A DNA stretch of 7,037 bases, from assembly GCA_034189125.1 (NCBI GenBank), contig JAXHVB010000045.1, positions 1-7,037 of the forward strand, given 5' to 3'. The position numbers and the translations under genes are program-made. Positions 5,805 to 7,037 of the stretch are shown here, piece by piece. Below the pieces are notes generated by a model. It was not told where the DNA came from. It saw only the letters and a program-made list of their open reading frames with translations, and made no database searches. The first letter of the stretch is position 1. The number at the start of each line of letters is the position of its first letter. This stretch comes from UBA5862 sp002408105 (GTDB lineage: Bacteria > Pseudomonadota > Gammaproteobacteria > Pseudomonadales > UBA5862).

Positions 5805-7037
5805 GTGCCACAGCGTTCGATTTCGGGTCCACTGCCCAACTGGCTGTACACGCGAGAAGCCGCCGTCCGCCTGGACCGGCTGGCGCAGGAGTTGGACGGA
5901 GTCAGCGGCGACGAACTGATGCGCCGCGCGGGGGCTGCGAGCTTTACCCGGCTGCGTCGGCAGTGGCCCCAGGCGAAATCCCTCGTGGTGCTCTGTGGGG
6001 GGGGCAACAACGGTGGGGACGGGTACGTCGTCGCCGCGCTCGCCCGGCGTGCAGGGCTCAGGGTGCAGCTGTTTGCACTGAAGTCACCCGAATCACTCAG
6101 CGCAGAAGCCGCCAATGCCGCCCGCCTGGCGCTGGATGCTGGTGTGGTGCCACACCCCTTCGATCCCTCTCTCCCCAACACCGGCGCCGACCTGGTGGTG
6201 GATGCGCTCTTGGGCACCGGAGTCGATCGTCCGGTGTCGAGTGTTTATGGCGCCGCCATCGACTGGATCAATGCCTGTCCATGTCCAGTGATGGCGCTGG
6301 ATGTCCCATCGGGGCTGAACGCGGACACCGGGGTGGTGCTCGGCACCGCGGTGCGCGCCGACCTCACGGTGACCTTCATTGCCCTCAAACGCGGGCTTTT
6401 TACGGGTGCTGGCCCCGATCACGTGGGGCTGTTGGTGTTCGACCGACTGGGGGTTTCCAAGGCGCCGTTTCAGCAAATCACTCAGCGGGTCGCCCGCTAC
6501 CGCTATCCCAGCGGTCTTGAGGCGCTGCCGGGGCGCGCGAGGGATGCACACAAAGGCCGTTTTGGACACTGCCTGGTCGTGGGCGGCAACCGCGGCATGG
6601 GTGGCGCCGCTTTGCTCGCTGGCCTTGCGGCGGTGCGCACTGGCAGTGGCCTGGTGTCGTTGGCCACACGGCCCACCACCGTTGTCGCGGCGCACGCTCG
6701 CGCTCCGGAGCTCATGGCTCGAGCGGTGCGCAGTGGCCCTGTGCTTGCCGAGTTGGTCAGCCGGGCCAGTGTACTGACCGTGGGCCCTGGCCTCGGCCAG
6801 GACACCTGGGCGCGGTCGCTGTGGGCGCAGGTTCTCGAGGCGCGGTTGCCGCTGGTGGTCGATGCTGATGCATTGAACCTGCTGGCGGAGCTCAAGGTGC
6901 CGCCCTACCGCAACGATTGGATTCTCACCCCGCATCCGGGAGAGGCCGCCCGGCTGCTCGGCACCTCGGTCGCCGCGGTCGAGGCGGACCGGTTCGCGGC
7001 TGCGTCGGCGTTGCAGCAGCGCCATGGCGGCGCCGTG
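5805..7037 (+). CDS. nnr: Bifunctional NAD(P)H-hydrate repair enzyme Nnr (3' truncated by window edge)
   Basis: Nnr (YjeF) repairs damaged NADH and NADPH. The N-terminal domain epimerises the R and S hydrates, and the C-terminal domain dehydrates the S form using ADP. The 411 codons present are uninterrupted. The epimerase domain (about 8-220) has GGGNNGGDGYV (65-75), VDALLGTG (132-139) and ALDVPSGLNADTG (164-176). The dehydratase domain starts near 248 with HKGRFGHCLVVGG, then PELM (301-304), GPGLGQ (327-332), VDADALNLL (352-360) and TPHPGEAARLLG (375-386). About 100 residues seem to be missing by comparison with E. coli (515), including the expected GSGDVLSG-type nucleotide-binding motif. 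The likely start is GTG 5805 with GGTGAG upstream; GTG 5778 is an alternative adding nine residues. It diverges from queG. In many gammaproteobacteria tsaE and amiB follow, but that lies outside the window. Confidence 0.95.
   Translation, partial: MPQRSISGPLPNWLYTREAAVRLDRLAQELDGVSGDELMRRAGAASFTRLRRQWPQAKSLVVLCGGGNNGGDGYVVAALARRAGLRVQLFALKSPESLSAEAANAARLALDAGVVPHPFDPSLPNTGADLVVDALLGTGVDRPVSSVYGAAIDWINACPCPVMALDVPSGLNADTGVVLGTAVRADLTVTFIALKRGLFTGAGPDHVGLLVFDRLGVSKAPFQQITQRVARYRYPSGLEALPGRARDAHKGRFGHCLVVGGNRGMGGAALLAGLAAVRTGSGLVSLATRPTTVVAAHARAPELMARAVRSGPVLAELVSRASVLTVGPGLGQDTWARSLWAQVLEARLPLVVDADALNLLAELKVPPYRNDWILTPHPGEAARLLGTSVAAVEADRFAAASALQQRHGGAV

Noticed and set aside
6093..7025. 310-codon minus-strand open frame
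   Set aside because: It is antisense to nnr, whose motifs run without interruption through the whole stretch. The translation is low-complexity and rich in Arg, Gly and His.
1..7037. tRNA, CRISPR array, insertion sequence, phage or defence genes
   Set aside because: I found no cloverleaf-like sequence, spaced direct repeats, transposase or known defence motif. The gene content is housekeeping.

Overview
The window is about 62% GC by eye. It reads as chromosomal core DNA of a gammaproteobacterium. The main reason is gene content and order: psd, rsgA, orn, queG and nnr (yjeF) cluster in this way in Enterobacteria and Pseudomonas. I cannot assign a genus. Coding density is very high, and I see no rRNA, tRNA, CRISPR array, insertion sequence or phage gene.

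Layout from left to right. Positions 2-211 (+) are the last 69 codons of an outer-membrane beta-barrel protein, followed by a likely intrinsic terminator (228-265). Three minus-strand genes then follow, read right to left: rsgA (2985-4004), an HDOD-GAF regulatory protein (1263-2882) and psd (299-1180). orn (4084-4638, +) diverges from rsgA across a 79-bp gap. orn converges on queG (4599-5729, -), and their coding ends overlap by 40 bp. queG in turn diverges from nnr (5805 onward, +), which the right window edge truncates. No stretch above 300 bp lacks a gene.

The genes are housekeeping functions. RsgA acts in 30S ribosome maturation and Orn finishes RNA decay by hydrolysing very short oligonucleotides. 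QueG makes the queuosine tRNA modification, Nnr repairs hydrated NAD(P)H, and Psd makes phosphatidylethanolamine. The HDOD-GAF protein is the one gene of unknown specific role. Its place between rsgA and psd on the same strand suggests possible co-transcription.

Four apparent starts differ from the longest open frames. The HDOD protein, rsgA and queG are better started at internal ATGs, and nnr probably starts at a GTG. I found no convincing undescribed multi-gene system. The items most worth a second look are an AT-rich, rare-codon block inside psd that resembles a dispersed GGGGTCAGATC-type repeat, a GC hairpin that could mask the rsgA ribosome-binding site, and the compact shared ends and starts around orn, queG and nnr.
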